Positions 19,068 through 27,453 of a stretch of DNA of 64,000 bases are shown piece by piece. Within the stretch, counting starts at the first letter, position 1, and every line of letters starts with the position of its first letter. The DNA comes from Rheinheimera pacifica. GTDB taxonomy: Bacteria; Pseudomonadota; Gammaproteobacteria; Enterobacterales; Alteromonadaceae. The stretch covers positions 1-64,000 of the forward strand of contig NZ_JANUEM010000010.1 in NCBI RefSeq assembly GCF_024809855.1. Direction: 5' to 3'. A program made the translations under genes and the position numbers. The notes under the pieces are model-generated. The model was not told where the DNA came from. It made no database searches and worked only from the letters and a program-made list of their open reading frames with translations.

Positions 19068-19793
19068 TTGTCAGGTGTTACTTCTGCTATAAAACGCTGG
19101 GCTGCCGATTATGCCGGTGCTGCGCTGTTGGCTTTGCTGCTGCATGCATTGCTGATGGCCTGTTTGTTACGGCTTGAATTTACTCAAATGCCGCTGCCAA
19201 AACCTGCTGAGCCGGTAGTGTCGTATTTATATCAGCCACCACCAGTACCAGCTGTTGCAGCGCAAGCCGAAAATACTCCACCTGAGCCAGCGCCTGCGGC
19301 GTTGCCTACTGAACTATCCGCAGCAGCAAAGCCGGAAGTTTCTGCGCTGGCCAGCGTAGCTAACCCAGTTACTAAGGCCGATGTTTTGAGCGAAAAACAG
19401 CCTGCAACGCTTGTAGTACCTTCTGTGGCAGAGCCGGAGCAGCACAACAGCGGGCTGGCTCAACGTGCATTAAGCACTGCAGCAACGCCGTCTGCCCGTG
19501 CTATAGAGGATGCCGCAGCGGCCAGTTACCAGCAGTTTTTACAGGCACAGCAACAGCCGAAAATGATAGTAGAAAAGCGGCATCAGGAGTTGAACGCTGA
19601 TCCGGCACAGCAGATAGTGGCGCAATTAGATGATGGCAAACAACTTATTCGTACCAAGGGCGGTTGTCGTATCGCTGATCCAACTAAAGATGGTTTTGAC
19701 GGCCTGATGGCCGCAAGGATGGTGCCATGCGGCGATGAAGCAAATACCAGCGACCTGCTTAAACAGGCGCTGGAGAAACATCTGAAACGGTGA
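19068..19793 (+). CDS. Proline/alanine-rich membrane-anchored protein, unknown
   Basis: A 241-aa protein. A membrane helix at about residues 17-36 is followed by a long Pro/Ala-rich linker (about 42-140) and a small C-terminal region with two Cys residues (in GGCRIAD and VPCGDE) that could form a periplasmic disulfide. The layout is TonB-like, but the C-terminus lacks a recognisable TonB domain. Initiation appears to be TTG at 19068; I found no in-frame ATG or GTG before the membrane helix. It ends directly against the convergent fadM gene. Confidence 0.65.
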   Translation: MSGVTSAIKRWAADYAGAALLALLLHALLMACLLRLEFTQMPLPKPAEPVVSYLYQPPPVPAVAAQAENTPPEPAPAALPTELSAAAKPEVSALASVANPVTKADVLSEKQPATLVVPSVAEPEQHNSGLAQRALSTAATPSARAIEDAAAASYQQFLQAQQQPKMIVEKRHQELNADPAQQIVAQLDDGKQLIRTKGGCRIADPTKDGFDGLMAARMVPCGDEANTSDLLKQALEKHLKR

Positions 19794-20204
19794 TTATTGC
19801 TCTGCGATATGTTGCTCTAAACGGGCTTTCAGCTCACCTTCAATGGCCACTGCTTTACCGGTTTTCTGATCCAGGCAAACAAAAGTAACCTGTGCATCAG
19901 CGGCAATAGCATCTTTACCGGCAATGCACACTTCCTGTGTTACTACCGCACTTTTGCCGCCGACTTTGCTAAAGCGGGTGAATACTTCCAACTGATCGCC
20001 CATCGTCGCTGCCACACGGTAGTTAATATTGATGTTTACAATTACCCAGGCCAGGCCATGTTTGGCAAACCAGTCGATATCACCGCTATCTTCTAAATAG
20101 CCCCAGCGGGCTTCCTCTAAAAACTCCAGATAACGTGCATTGTTTACATGTTGGTAAATATCTAAATGGTAACCACGTACTTTAATCAGGGTTTTGTGTG
20201 TCAT
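19794..20204 (-). CDS. fadM: Acyl-CoA thioesterase FadM-like
   Basis: A 136-aa single hot-dog-fold thioesterase. The segment KVRGYHLDIYQHVNNARYL with active-site Asp15, and VVNININY downstream, match E. coli FadM (YbaW), a long-chain acyl-CoA thioesterase that helps beta-oxidation of unusual fatty acids. The start at 20204 matches the E. coli N-terminus; the longer reading to 20246 does not. A palindrome like a FadR operator lies 47 bases upstream, and E. coli fadM is FadR-regulated. Confidence 0.88.
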   Translation of the reverse strand: MTHKTLIKVRGYHLDIYQHVNNARYLEFLEEARWGYLEDSGDIDWFAKHGLAWVIVNININYRVAATMGDQLEVFTRFSKVGGKSAVVTQEVCIAGKDAIAADAQVTFVCLDQKTGKAVAIEGELKARLEQHIAEQ

Positions 20205-20250
20205 GCTCAGCTCTGTTGTAATTGCCAATACCGGATTGTTGCACAATCAT

Positions 20251-20265
20251 ACTGGACAAACCAGT
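20251..20265. promoter_or_regulatory. Candidate FadR-type operator upstream of fadM
   Basis: ACTGGACAAACCAGT has the CTGG-N5-CCAG dyad also seen in the E. coli fadB FadR operator. It lies between the fre stop codon and the fadM start. Whether this organism uses FadR is not known from the window. Confidence 0.4.
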
Positions 20266-20973
20266 TTAGATGTAGGCAAAGGCATCGGCAAACATATGTT
20301 CGTGCTGGGCACCTTGTTCAATAAAAGCACTGCGTACTACACCCGCCATGGCAAAAGGCCCGGCTACGTAGATATCGTAAGCTTCCAGTGAGACAAAATC
20401 ATTTAACACGGCTTCGTGTACCATACCGCTGCGGCCCTGCCAGCTGTCATCCGGGTTTTGTATTACCGGAATAAAGCGGTATTTACTGTTTTGTGCAGCC
20501 CAGGCCTGCATAATATCGGCATGATATAAGGCGCTGTGCTCACGCACGCCCCAGTACATAAATACCGGCCGGTCCAGCCCGGCGGCGGCAATAGCCTGTG
20601 CAATACTGTAGATATAAGAAAAGCCGGTGCCACCGGCCAGCAAAATAAGCGGCCGCTCACTGTCGGCACGAAACTGTGCATTACCTAAACCAATTTCAGC
20701 CTGCACCGGTTGTTGCAGCTGATGTTGTTGCATCAAATGCGCCAGTGCCTGGCTGGCGTAAGGATCGGCCACTGCGCCACCAATATGCAGCTCCAACTGG
20801 CTTTGGCCCGGTATACTGGCGATGGAAAAAGGCCTTTTGTCGCTCTCGCTTAAACACAACTGTAAATACTGGCCACTGGCAAAACTTACTGGCTGTGACG
20901 GCCTTAATAACACCCGGTTTACGGTTGGGGTGAGGGCTTCAATTAAATCTACGTTACAGGAAATTATTGTCAT
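20266..20973 (-). CDS. fre: NAD(P)H-flavin reductase Fre
   Basis: A 235-aa flavin reductase of the ferredoxin-NADP reductase fold. The flavin-binding motif RPFSIAS is at 47-53, and the nicotinamide-binding GGTGFSY is at 114-120, with the C-terminal YVAGPFAMAG motif. Fre supplies reduced flavin and accompanies ubiD in many gammaproteobacteria. The UbiD cofactor is a prenylated reduced FMN, so the pairing makes sense. It follows the ferredoxin gene by 26 bases. Confidence 0.92.
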   Translation of the reverse strand: MTIISCNVDLIEALTPTVNRVLLRPSQPVSFASGQYLQLCLSESDKRPFSIASIPGQSQLELHIGGAVADPYASQALAHLMQQHQLQQPVQAEIGLGNAQFRADSERPLILLAGGTGFSYIYSIAQAIAAAGLDRPVFMYWGVREHSALYHADIMQAWAAQNSKYRFIPVIQNPDDSWQGRSGMVHEAVLNDFVSLEAYDIYVAGPFAMAGVVRSAFIEQGAQHEHMFADAFAYI

Positions 20974-20999
20974 AGTGCTCTTCGCAATGGCCTTACGGC

Positions 21000-21278
21000 T
21001 TAGCCACGGATAAAAGGGTGGTGTAAAACCAGATCAGTTTTTGGGTAGGCTAAACAACAGTAGGTAAACTGCTGTTGTTTGTCCAGTTCGGTAAGCGGTT
21101 GTGGTTCGTTGTAGCGCACCTCACCACTTTTTAGCTTACAGACACAGCTTGTGCATACGCCCTGACGGCAGCGGTTAGGAAAATCTATTCCATTACGCAG
21201 CGCTGCAGCAAGGATAGTTTCATCTTGCTGCACGGCAAAGCTTAGTTGCGCCGGTGTTATGGTAACCAGATAACTCAC
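21000..21278 (-). CDS. Small [2Fe-2S] plant-type ferredoxin
   Basis: A 92-aa protein consisting of one ferredoxin domain. The cluster ligands follow the C-x4-C-x2-C...C pattern: Cys37, Cys42 and Cys45 in CRQGVCTSC, and Cys74 or Cys75 in YCCLAYP. It resembles YfaE-like ferredoxins and the ferredoxin domains of flavoprotein reductases. It overlaps the ubiD stop by four bases and precedes fre, so it is probably an electron carrier working with Fre. No redox partner is proven. Confidence 0.87.
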   Translation of the reverse strand: MSYLVTITPAQLSFAVQQDETILAAALRNGIDFPNRCRQGVCTSCVCKLKSGEVRYNEPQPLTELDKQQQFTYCCLAYPKTDLVLHHPFIRG

Positions 21279-22765
21279 GGTAATGTGTCCTTTAGCGGCA
21301 ATGTAATGCCCAGTGTGTGCCAGATATCATCTATGCGTTGTTTTACGGCCGGGTCCATTACTATGGGTTCTCCCCATTCGCGCGTAGTTTCGCCAGGCCA
21401 TTTATTGGTGGCATCCATACCCATTTTTGAGCCTAAGCCCGATACCGGTGAGGCAAAATCGAGGTAGTCAATTGGCGTGCTTTCAACCAAAGTTGTGTCG
21501 CGCGCCGGGTCCATCCGGGTGGTAATGGCCCAGATCACGTCTTGCCAGTCGCGGGCGTTAATGTCGTCATCACAAACAATGACAAACTTGGTATACATAA
21601 ACTGGCGCAGGAACGACCAAACCCCCATCATTACGCGCTTGGCGTGGCCGGGATATTGTTTTTTCATGGTCACAACAGCCAGCCGGTACGAGCAGCCTTC
21701 GGGCGGCAGATAAAAATCGGTAATTTCCGGAAATTGCTTTTGCAGTATTGGCACAAAGACTTCATTTAGTGCAACGCCCAGAATTGCGGGCTCATCTGGT
21801 GGCCGGCCGGTATAGGTGCTGTGATAAATAGGATCTTTGCGCCGGGTTATATGGGTAACGGTAAATACCGGAAAGTTATCTACTTCATTGTAGTAACCGG
21901 TATGATCGCCGTAGGGGCCCTCTGGCGCCATTTCGCCTGGCTCTATGTAGCCTTCCAGCACAAACTCAGCGCTGGCCGGTACCTGCAAATCGTTGCTGAT
22001 ACATTTAACTACTTCAGTATTATCGCCGCGTAGCAGGCCGGCAAAGCCGTACTCTGATAAGGTATCCGGCACCGGTGTTACTGCGCCTAAAATGGTGGCA
22101 GGATCCGCGCCCAGCGCCACCGCTACCGGAAAACGCTGGCCAGGGCTGGCTTTTTGAAACTCGTAAAAATCCAACGCGCCGCCGCGGTGTGACAGCCAGC
22201 GCATGATCAGTTTGTTTTTACCCAATAATTGTTGGCGGTAAATGCCAAGGTTTTGCCGCTCTTTATGCGGCCCTTTGGTAACGGTTAAACCCCAGGTAAT
22301 TAACGGCGCGGCATCGCCGGGCCAGCAGGTCATAATAGGCAGTTGAGTTAAATCAACCTCGTCGCCGCTAAGTACAACGTCCTGGCAGGGGGCTTTTTTT
22401 ACCTGTTTGGGCGACATATTCAGCACCTGCTTAAAAATAGGCAGCTTGCTAAAGGCGTCTTTTAGGCCTTTTGGCGGCTCGGGCTCTTTTAAAAAAGCCA
22501 GTAATTTGCCTACTTCACGCAGTGCAGAAACCTCTTCCTGGCCCATGCCCAGTGCTACCCGCTGCGGGGTACCAAACAGGTTAGCCAACACCGGAATGTT
22601 ACTGCCTTTGGGGTTTTCAAATAAAATAGCCGGGCCACCGGCGCGCAGGGTGCGATCGGCAATTTCGGTCATTTCCAACACCGGATCTACCTGTGCTGCT
22701 ACCCGTACCAGTTCGCCACGTTGTTCCAGCTGTGCAATAAAATCACGTAAATCTTTATACTTCAT
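21275..22765 (-). CDS. ubiD: 3-octaprenyl-4-hydroxybenzoate decarboxylase UbiD
   Basis: UbiD removes the carboxyl group of polyprenyl-4-hydroxybenzoate in ubiquinone synthesis, using prenylated FMN made by UbiX (not in this window). The 496-aa protein covers the full family, with [20 protein letters not shown] at the start, the [18 protein letters not shown] block and the [13 protein letters not shown] motif near 285. AAGG precedes the ATG. A well-spaced promoter lies 66 bases upstream. It is first in a ubiD-ferredoxin-fre operon. Confidence 0.96.
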   Translation of the reverse strand: MKYKDLRDFIAQLEQRGELVRVAAQVDPVLEMTEIADRTLRAGGPAILFENPKGSNIPVLANLFGTPQRVALGMGQEEVSALREVGKLLAFLKEPEPPKGLKDAFSKLPIFKQVLNMSPKQVKKAPCQDVVLSGDEVDLTQLPIMTCWPGDAAPLITWGLTVTKGPHKERQNLGIYRQQLLGKNKLIMRWLSHRGGALDFYEFQKASPGQRFPVAVALGADPATILGAVTPVPDTLSEYGFAGLLRGDNTEVVKCISNDLQVPASAEFVLEGYIEPGEMAPEGPYGDHTGYYNEVDNFPVFTVTHITRRKDPIYHSTYTGRPPDEPAILGVALNEVFVPILQKQFPEITDFYLPPEGCSYRLAVVTMKKQYPGHAKRVMMGVWSFLRQFMYTKFVIVCDDDINARDWQDVIWAITTRMDPARDTTLVESTPIDYLDFASPVSGLGSKMGMDATNKWPGETTREWGEPIVMDPAVKQRIDDIWHTLGITLPLKDTLP

Positions 22766-22830
22766 AGCGGCCTTTTAATAGCAAAAGGGCATAGTTACGC
22801 CACAAATGCCACTTAGATCAGAATGATGAC

Positions 22831-22859
22831 ATTATACAGCTCTGTGCTGCTCATGCCAG
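22831..22859 (-). promoter_or_regulatory. Candidate promoter of ubiD
   Basis: On the minus strand CTGGCA (22854-22859) and TATAAT (22831-22836) are 17 bases apart, good sigma70 spacing. The rest of the 22766-22981 gap holds only the receptor terminator. Confidence 0.5.
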
Positions 22860-22939
22860 TTTTAGCCTGTTATGCGGCTGAATGTAATAGCACTGTTAAG
22901 CGGTGGCAGAAAGCCCGTATTTTATAATCTGCTTGAAGA

Positions 22940-22959
22940 AAGGCGCCCGAAGGCGCCTT
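22940..22959 (-). terminator. Terminator of the 22982-25477 receptor gene
   Basis: On the minus strand AAGGCGCC and GGCGCCTT flank a TTCG tetraloop, an exceptionally stable stem, followed by TCTTC. It lies 22 bases past the receptor stop codon. The plus strand is also followed by several T residues, so it may act in both directions. Confidence 0.72.
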
Positions 22960-22981
22960 GGTTTTGTCAGAACCTGTGTGA

Positions 22982-25477
22982 TCAGAAGTTGTAGCTGATT
23001 TTGGCGTAAATTAACCGGCCGGAGCGGCCATAGGGCGAGTAGTTAGAGTACGGCGTATTACCGGTGCTGTTTAATGACACCGGGAAGGCTTCAGGGTATT
23101 GATCAAAGATATTATCCATACCTACCGCCAGCCGCCAGCTGTCAGTAACGTCAAGCCGGCCTTCAATATCTACCAGTGTTCTGGCTCCCAGCGTAAAGTC
23201 AGTTGCTGCTGTAGTACCCGGTGTTAACACTTCACCATAACGGGTGGCCCTTAAGGTAGCGCCAACCCGCTCGTGGCTCCAGTTTACAATGGCCCCCAGT
23301 TTGTCTTTCGGGTTACCTTTTTCAAAGGTAAGTACGTTTACGCGGCCGAATAACTCCGGTGCCGGGTCCAGCGCGGCCAGCTCTTCGGTTTGCGGTGTAC
23401 GGGTAACTTTGGTTTCGTTGTAGTTAGCTACGAAAGTTAAATCAAAATCGCCCAGCGCTGCGGTAGGTAAGGCCCAGTTTACAACCAGGTCGATACCTTT
23501 GGTTTCGGTGTCTACGCCGTTAATAAAGAAGCGGCCGCCACCTATGCCAATAAAACCCTGATCAGTAAGATAATCGCGCACATTAGCTGCGGTGAGGTTT
23601 TCTGACAGCACGATACGATCGTCAATATCAATCTGGTAACCATCAATAGTGACTGATACATCGCCAACACGGAACACGGTACCTAACGACAGGTTAACTG
23701 ACTTTTCTGCGTCCAGCGACCGGGCGCCTAATGCTACAGCAACCGGGTCATTAACCGGAAAGGTTGTGATATCAAACGGTACACCGTTGATAAAGTTGGT
23801 TGAGGTACTGGTAAAATATTGCTGTTGCAGCGATGGAGCACGAAAGCCATTTTGCAATGAACCACGTAGTGCAAAACTGTCGGTAATATCATAGCGCAGC
23901 GCCAGTTTGCCGGTAAGGTTACTGCCAAAATCTGAGTAATCTTCAGCCCGTACGGCAACCGAACCTAATACGTTGTCAGTAAGGTTGGCTTCCAGATCGA
24001 CAAAAACGCCAACCGACTCGCGGCTTTCATTTACCTGATTAGCTGGCCTGAACCCCGGAAACACCTGCGCACCCGACTGCGTAGGTGTGCCGTTGGGCAG
24101 CAATACACCGCCGTTGATGTAAGAGCCCGGCTCGCCGGCGAAAATGGTGTAGCTTTCACGGCGCAGTTCTATACCTGTTGCCAGGTTAACCGGTGAAGCA
24201 AAGGCCGGTACATCAAATGACGTTACGGCTGAAAAGTTACCGACAACCTGATCATAGTTAAAGCCACCGGCGTCAAATTCAGTTGCACTGCTGGGGCCAA
24301 TAGAGCGGTTAACGGTGTTTTCAATGGTAAATTCCATTTCGTTAAAGCCGTATACTACTGAAGCATCAAAGCTCCAGTCGCCCATGTCCCACTCATAACC
24401 AATGGCTGAACTGGTATCGGTGACATCGGGGGCAATAATCGGCAGAAAGCCGTCGGGGTGTACTTCAATAACGTTGCGATCGTCCAGCGCCCGGCGAAAG
24501 AAGCCGCCGGATTTTGCCGCTCTGTCCTGATAACTCAGCCAGCTATAAAATTTGCCGGGGCCTATATTAATTCCGGCGTTAACAAACAGGGTAAACTGCT
24601 GTACTTCAGGCTCGCCATACCAGGCGTTAAAACGCTCTATTGTTTGTTCACGCGGGTCAAACTCACCGTTTATCAGTGGGTATTGCTGGCGATGATCGTA
24701 ACCACCTCGTTCGGTGCGCTCAGCATCTTTATATTCAACCGCTACCGTAACAAAGCCCTGATCGGCCAGGTTAAAGCCTTTCCAGCCGGATAAATTCACC
24801 GTTTCGCCATCGCTGACACCGCGCTCTATCCGGTCCGGTGCACTCCAGGTGGCACCAGCCGGTGGTGGGGTAGTAGGGGTGGTGTAGTTAGTTTCACGGT
24901 AACCGTAAGATGCGGTAAAATTGCCGCCTTCACTGGCCTCACGCAGGCGCACGTTTAATACCCCGGCAATAGCGTCTGAGCCATACTGGGCTGAGGCACC
25001 ATCGCGTAGTACTTCAATAGCACTTACTGCACCCATCGGAATAGTATTCAGATCTACCGCCGATGAACCGCGGCCGACAGTACCGTTTACGTTAACCAAA
25101 GATGCCGAGTGGCGGCGCTTTGAGTTAACCAACACCAGCGACTGATCCGGGCCAAGGCCGCGTAGTGTTGCCGGGCGGATAGTGTCAGTGCCATCAGCAA
25201 GGCCGGGGCGGGGGAAGTTAAATGAAGGTAAGGCTACCGACAGCGCCTGGTTCAGCTCTGTAGTGCCGGAACGCTCCAGTGTCACCGCGCTGACAATATC
25301 GATAGGTACGGCAGTATCGGACACCGAGCGGCCGGCTACACGGGTACCAGTTACCACAATTTGCTCTATTTTTTCGTCTTCTGCACCGGCAGAGCCGGTT
25401 TGCTGCGCAGATAACCCCGGGGTAATCAAAACTGCAGCAATAGCCAGTGTTAATGGTGTAAGGGTAAAGTTGCGCAT
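22982..25477 (-). CDS. TonB-dependent outer-membrane receptor
   Basis: An 831-aa outer-membrane receptor. The signal peptide is about residues 1-24 (ending SAQQ). EQIVVTGTRV near 40 is a TonB-box-like start, then comes the plug domain (about 55-175, with LRGLGPDQSLVLVNSKRR and VLRDGASAQYGSDAIAGV), then the beta barrel, which ends in the outer-membrane signature Phe (AKISYNF). The ligand is unknown. An AGGAG site precedes the ATG. It is divergent from metC across a 216-base region with met-box-like sequences, so a link to methionine or sulfur is possible but unproven. Confidence 0.9.
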   Translation of the reverse strand: MRNFTLTPLTLAIAAVLITPGLSAQQTGSAGAEDEKIEQIVVTGTRVAGRSVSDTAVPIDIVSAVTLERSGTTELNQALSVALPSFNFPRPGLADGTDTIRPATLRGLGPDQSLVLVNSKRRHSASLVNVNGTVGRGSSAVDLNTIPMGAVSAIEVLRDGASAQYGSDAIAGVLNVRLREASEGGNFTASYGYRETNYTTPTTPPPAGATWSAPDRIERGVSDGETVNLSGWKGFNLADQGFVTVAVEYKDAERTERGGYDHRQQYPLINGEFDPREQTIERFNAWYGEPEVQQFTLFVNAGINIGPGKFYSWLSYQDRAAKSGGFFRRALDDRNVIEVHPDGFLPIIAPDVTDTSSAIGYEWDMGDWSFDASVVYGFNEMEFTIENTVNRSIGPSSATEFDAGGFNYDQVVGNFSAVTSFDVPAFASPVNLATGIELRRESYTIFAGEPGSYINGGVLLPNGTPTQSGAQVFPGFRPANQVNESRESVGVFVDLEANLTDNVLGSVAVRAEDYSDFGSNLTGKLALRYDITDSFALRGSLQNGFRAPSLQQQYFTSTSTNFINGVPFDITTFPVNDPVAVALGARSLDAEKSVNLSLGTVFRVGDVSVTIDGYQIDIDDRIVLSENLTAANVRDYLTDQGFIGIGGGRFFINGVDTETKGIDLVVNWALPTAALGDFDLTFVANYNETKVTRTPQTEELAALDPAPELFGRVNVLTFEKGNPKDKLGAIVNWSHERVGATLRATRYGEVLTPGTTAATDFTLGARTLVDIEGRLDVTDSWRLAVGMDNIFDQYPEAFPVSLNSTGNTPYSNYSPYGRSGRLIYAKISYNF

Positions 25478-25610
25478 CTGTTTTTCTCCTAGTTATTTTC
25501 AAAACCCTAGATGTCGTTGTAACCTTTGTCAAACAAGGCTTAGTGAATTCCAGGGCGGGCTACACGCTTCAGCAAATTACTGCAGCAGACGACAAGCGTT
25601 TAACCTTATG

Positions 25611-25631
25611 GCAATATAGCAGCTATATTGC
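25611..25631. promoter_or_regulatory. Perfect 21-bp palindrome in the metC upstream region
   Basis: Arms GCAATATAGC and GCTATATTGC are perfectly complementary around a single A. It directly abuts the tandem met boxes at 25632. It looks like an operator for a dimeric regulator, but the regulator is not identifiable. There is no T-run to make it a terminator. Confidence 0.5.
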
Positions 25632-25647
25632 AGACATCCAGAAGTCT
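25632..25647. promoter_or_regulatory. Candidate MetJ operator of metC
   Basis: Two adjacent 8-mers, AGACATCC and AGAAGTCT, match the E. coli met box AGACGTCT at 6 and 7 of 8 positions. MetJ dimers bind tandem met boxes, and E. coli metC is in the MetJ regulon. The site is 47 bases before the metC start. Confidence 0.62.
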
Positions 25648-25693
25648 TTATACCCGGCTTAAATTGAAATGGTTTACTGACAAGGGCAGAAAA

Positions 25694-26866
25694 ATGAAAA
25701 AAGATACCCGGCTTATTCATGCCGGCCGCAGCAAAAGCTATACCGGCAGCGTAGTAAACCCGCCAGTGGTGCGGGCCTCCACTATAGTGTTTGATACCTT
25801 TGCACAGTTAAAACACGCCACGCAAAACCGTGGTAACCGGGTGCCGTTTTATGGCCGCCGTGGCACCGACACCCATTTTGCCTTGCAAGAAGCCATCTGC
25901 GAGCTGGAAGGCGGCGCCGGTTGTGCACTGTATCCATGTGGGGCTGCAGCCATTAGCGGAGCCTTACTGGCTTTTTTAAAAAATGGCGATCACCTGTTAA
26001 TGGTCGACAGCGCCTACGAGCCAACACGTAGCCTGTGTGACAAGCTGCTGGCCGGGCTGGGAATTGACATAACCTATTACGATCCGCAAATAGGTGCGGC
26101 GATTAGTAGCTTAATTAAACCCAATACCAGAGTGATTTTTCTCGAATCGCCAGGCTCGCTAACCTTTGAAATGCAGGATATTCCGGCCATTACCGCTGTG
26201 GCGCGCCAGCACAATATCGTGACTATTTTAGATAATACCTGGGCCTCGCCCATTTTATGCAAACCATTTGAGTTGGGGGTGGATATCTCTGTGCAGTCGG
26301 CCACCAAATATATTGTTGGCCATTCTGATGTGATGCTGGGCACCGCCAGTGCCAATGAAAAACACTGGCTGCAACTGCGTGAACACAGCTATTTAATGGG
26401 TTACTGCGCCTCAGCCGACGACGCCTACACCGCACTACGCGGATTGCGCACCTTGTCGGTGCGGTTAAAGCAGCACGGGCAAAGTGCGCTTAAAGTAGCC
26501 AACTGGCTGGCGCAAAGGCCGGAGGTTGAAACCGTACTGCACCCGGCACTGCCCACACACCCGGGCAACAGTCTTTTTCAGCGTGATTTTAGCGGCAGCA
26601 ACGGCCTGTTTTCGTTTGTGTTAAAACAGGGTAGCCAGCAGCAGGTAGAAGCCTTTGTTGAAGGTATGGCGCATTTTAAAATGGGTTTTTCCTGGGGCGG
26701 TTATGAAAGCTTAATTACCGCCACGATGAAAGTGCAAAACCTGCGCAGCGCCACCACCTGGCCATACAGCGGGCCGTTAATCCGCCTGCATATCGGCCTG
26801 GAAGACGTAGAAGATTTACTGGCAGATTTGGAAGCAGCGTTTAGCCGGTTTAATCAGGCAAGCTGA
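25694..26866 (+). CDS. metC: Cystathionine beta-lyase MetC
   Basis: MetC cleaves cystathionine to homocysteine, pyruvate and ammonia, the penultimate step of methionine synthesis. The 390-aa fold-type I PLP enzyme has the PLP lysine Lys205 in SATKYIVGHSDVMLG, and the LESPGSLTFEMQDI and YGRRGT segments that separate MetC from MetB-type enzymes. The start at 25694 (MKKDTRLIHAG) matches family N-termini; the frame is open further upstream without a good start. Likely regulated by MetJ through the boxes upstream. Confidence 0.94.
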   Translation: MKKDTRLIHAGRSKSYTGSVVNPPVVRASTIVFDTFAQLKHATQNRGNRVPFYGRRGTDTHFALQEAICELEGGAGCALYPCGAAAISGALLAFLKNGDHLLMVDSAYEPTRSLCDKLLAGLGIDITYYDPQIGAAISSLIKPNTRVIFLESPGSLTFEMQDIPAITAVARQHNIVTILDNTWASPILCKPFELGVDISVQSATKYIVGHSDVMLGTASANEKHWLQLREHSYLMGYCASADDAYTALRGLRTLSVRLKQHGQSALKVANWLAQRPEVETVLHPALPTHPGNSLFQRDFSGSNGLFSFVLKQGSQQQVEAFVEGMAHFKMGFSWGGYESLITATMKVQNLRSATTWPYSGPLIRLHIGLEDVEDLLADLEAAFSRFNQAS

Positions 26867-26886
26867 GATAGTGCTTGCACCAAAAA

Positions 26887-26906
26887 CTGGCCGCTAACGC
26901 GGCCAG
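26887..26906 (-). terminator. Minus-strand terminator facing metC
   Basis: CTGGCCGC / GCGGCCAG form an 8-bp stem with a 4-nt loop. On the minus strand it is followed by TTTTTG, so it would stop transcripts entering metC from the cassette region. On the plus strand it is followed by A residues and is not a classical terminator for metC. Confidence 0.6.
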
Positions 26907-26926
26907 AAAAAAGCATCATCCCCTCG

Positions 26927-27002
26927 GCTTAATACTGCAAAACGACTTGAATTACATCCTTTGTGACTACTCTCAAGGCGCTGAATAGTTTGAACGTTAA
27001 GC
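26927..27002. repeat. attC-like site, degenerate
   Basis: A 76-bp segment bounded by GCTTAAT and GTTAAGC. GTTAAGC fits the integron R' consensus GTTRRRY, and the other end differs from its complement by one base. The interior shows only weak self-complementarity. It is supported mainly by the better sites that follow at 27058 and 27840. Confidence 0.35.
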
Positions 27003-27057
27003 TGACAGTTGCAGGATTACCACATTGTTTCTTACCCAAAAATACGTAGGCTGCGAT

Positions 27058-27131
27058 ACCTAACGAAGTAAAGGAGGCTTCTTGTTGGAGCTCCAACGGA
27101 GGCTGTGAGCGGCAATAGCTATTTGTTAGTT
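27058..27131 (-). repeat. attC-like site after the 78-aa ORF
   Basis: Read on the minus strand this 74-bp segment starts AACTAAC, overlapping the ORF stop codon, and ends GTTAGGT, a perfect R' box (GTTRRRY). Inside is a perfect 14-bp palindrome GTTGGAGCTCCAAC (27084-27097). ORF stop followed at once by attC is the normal order in an integron cassette. Confidence 0.5.
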
Positions 27132-27362
27132 ATCCTCTTTCCTTGGGGCGGAGTAAAGCCAATTTGTGAATTTATATATAAAATGAAAGAGGGTCATAAA
27201 AAGAACCAGATGCAGCACTAGCTCTTTTAGTGTTGAAAACTCTTCCAAAATTGGAAAACTTGCTTCCAGCATACTTTTTGTAAGTCCAGCAGCAATAAAT
27301 GTTAAAAACATTGCTACGCCATGTGAGAAGGCATTAAATTCCCTTTCTGACTTATTTTTCAC
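27126..27362 (-). CDS. Small membrane protein in a cassette-like unit, unknown
   Basis: A 78-aa protein that I do not recognise. I chose the GTG at 27362 because GGGAG lies seven bases upstream; the frame stays open to 27404. Two hydrophobic stretches (about residues 13-33 and 45-65, mature numbering) suggest two membrane helices, and the tail is charged. Its stop codon lies within the attC-like site. It is the only intact ORF of useful size in the 1.3-kb gap between metC and the pectate lyase gene. Confidence 0.55.
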   Translation of the reverse strand: MKNKSEREFNAFSHGVAMFLTFIAAGLTKSMLEASFPILEEFSTLKELVLHLVLFMTLFHFIYKFTNWLYSAPRKEDN

Positions 27363-27421
27363 GCAATTTCTCCCAAATAGTGTTTTTACGCAAATTTCGC
27401 GCAACGGCAGTTAAGAGCGCA

Positions 27422-27440
27422 GCCAGCACTTTTTGCTGGC
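27422..27440. repeat. Hairpin in cassette region
   Basis: GCCAGC / GCTGGC with a 7-nt loop, just past the end of the broken VOC gene. It may be part of a decayed attC site or a weak terminator. The flanks do not carry convincing R boxes. Confidence 0.4.
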
Positions 27441-27453
27441 GATAAAATTTGAT

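Noticed and set aside
25501-25520. Extra met box near the receptor start (AGATGTCG)
   Set aside because: Matches 6 of 8 but has no tandem partner, so chance is likely. I did not list it as a site.
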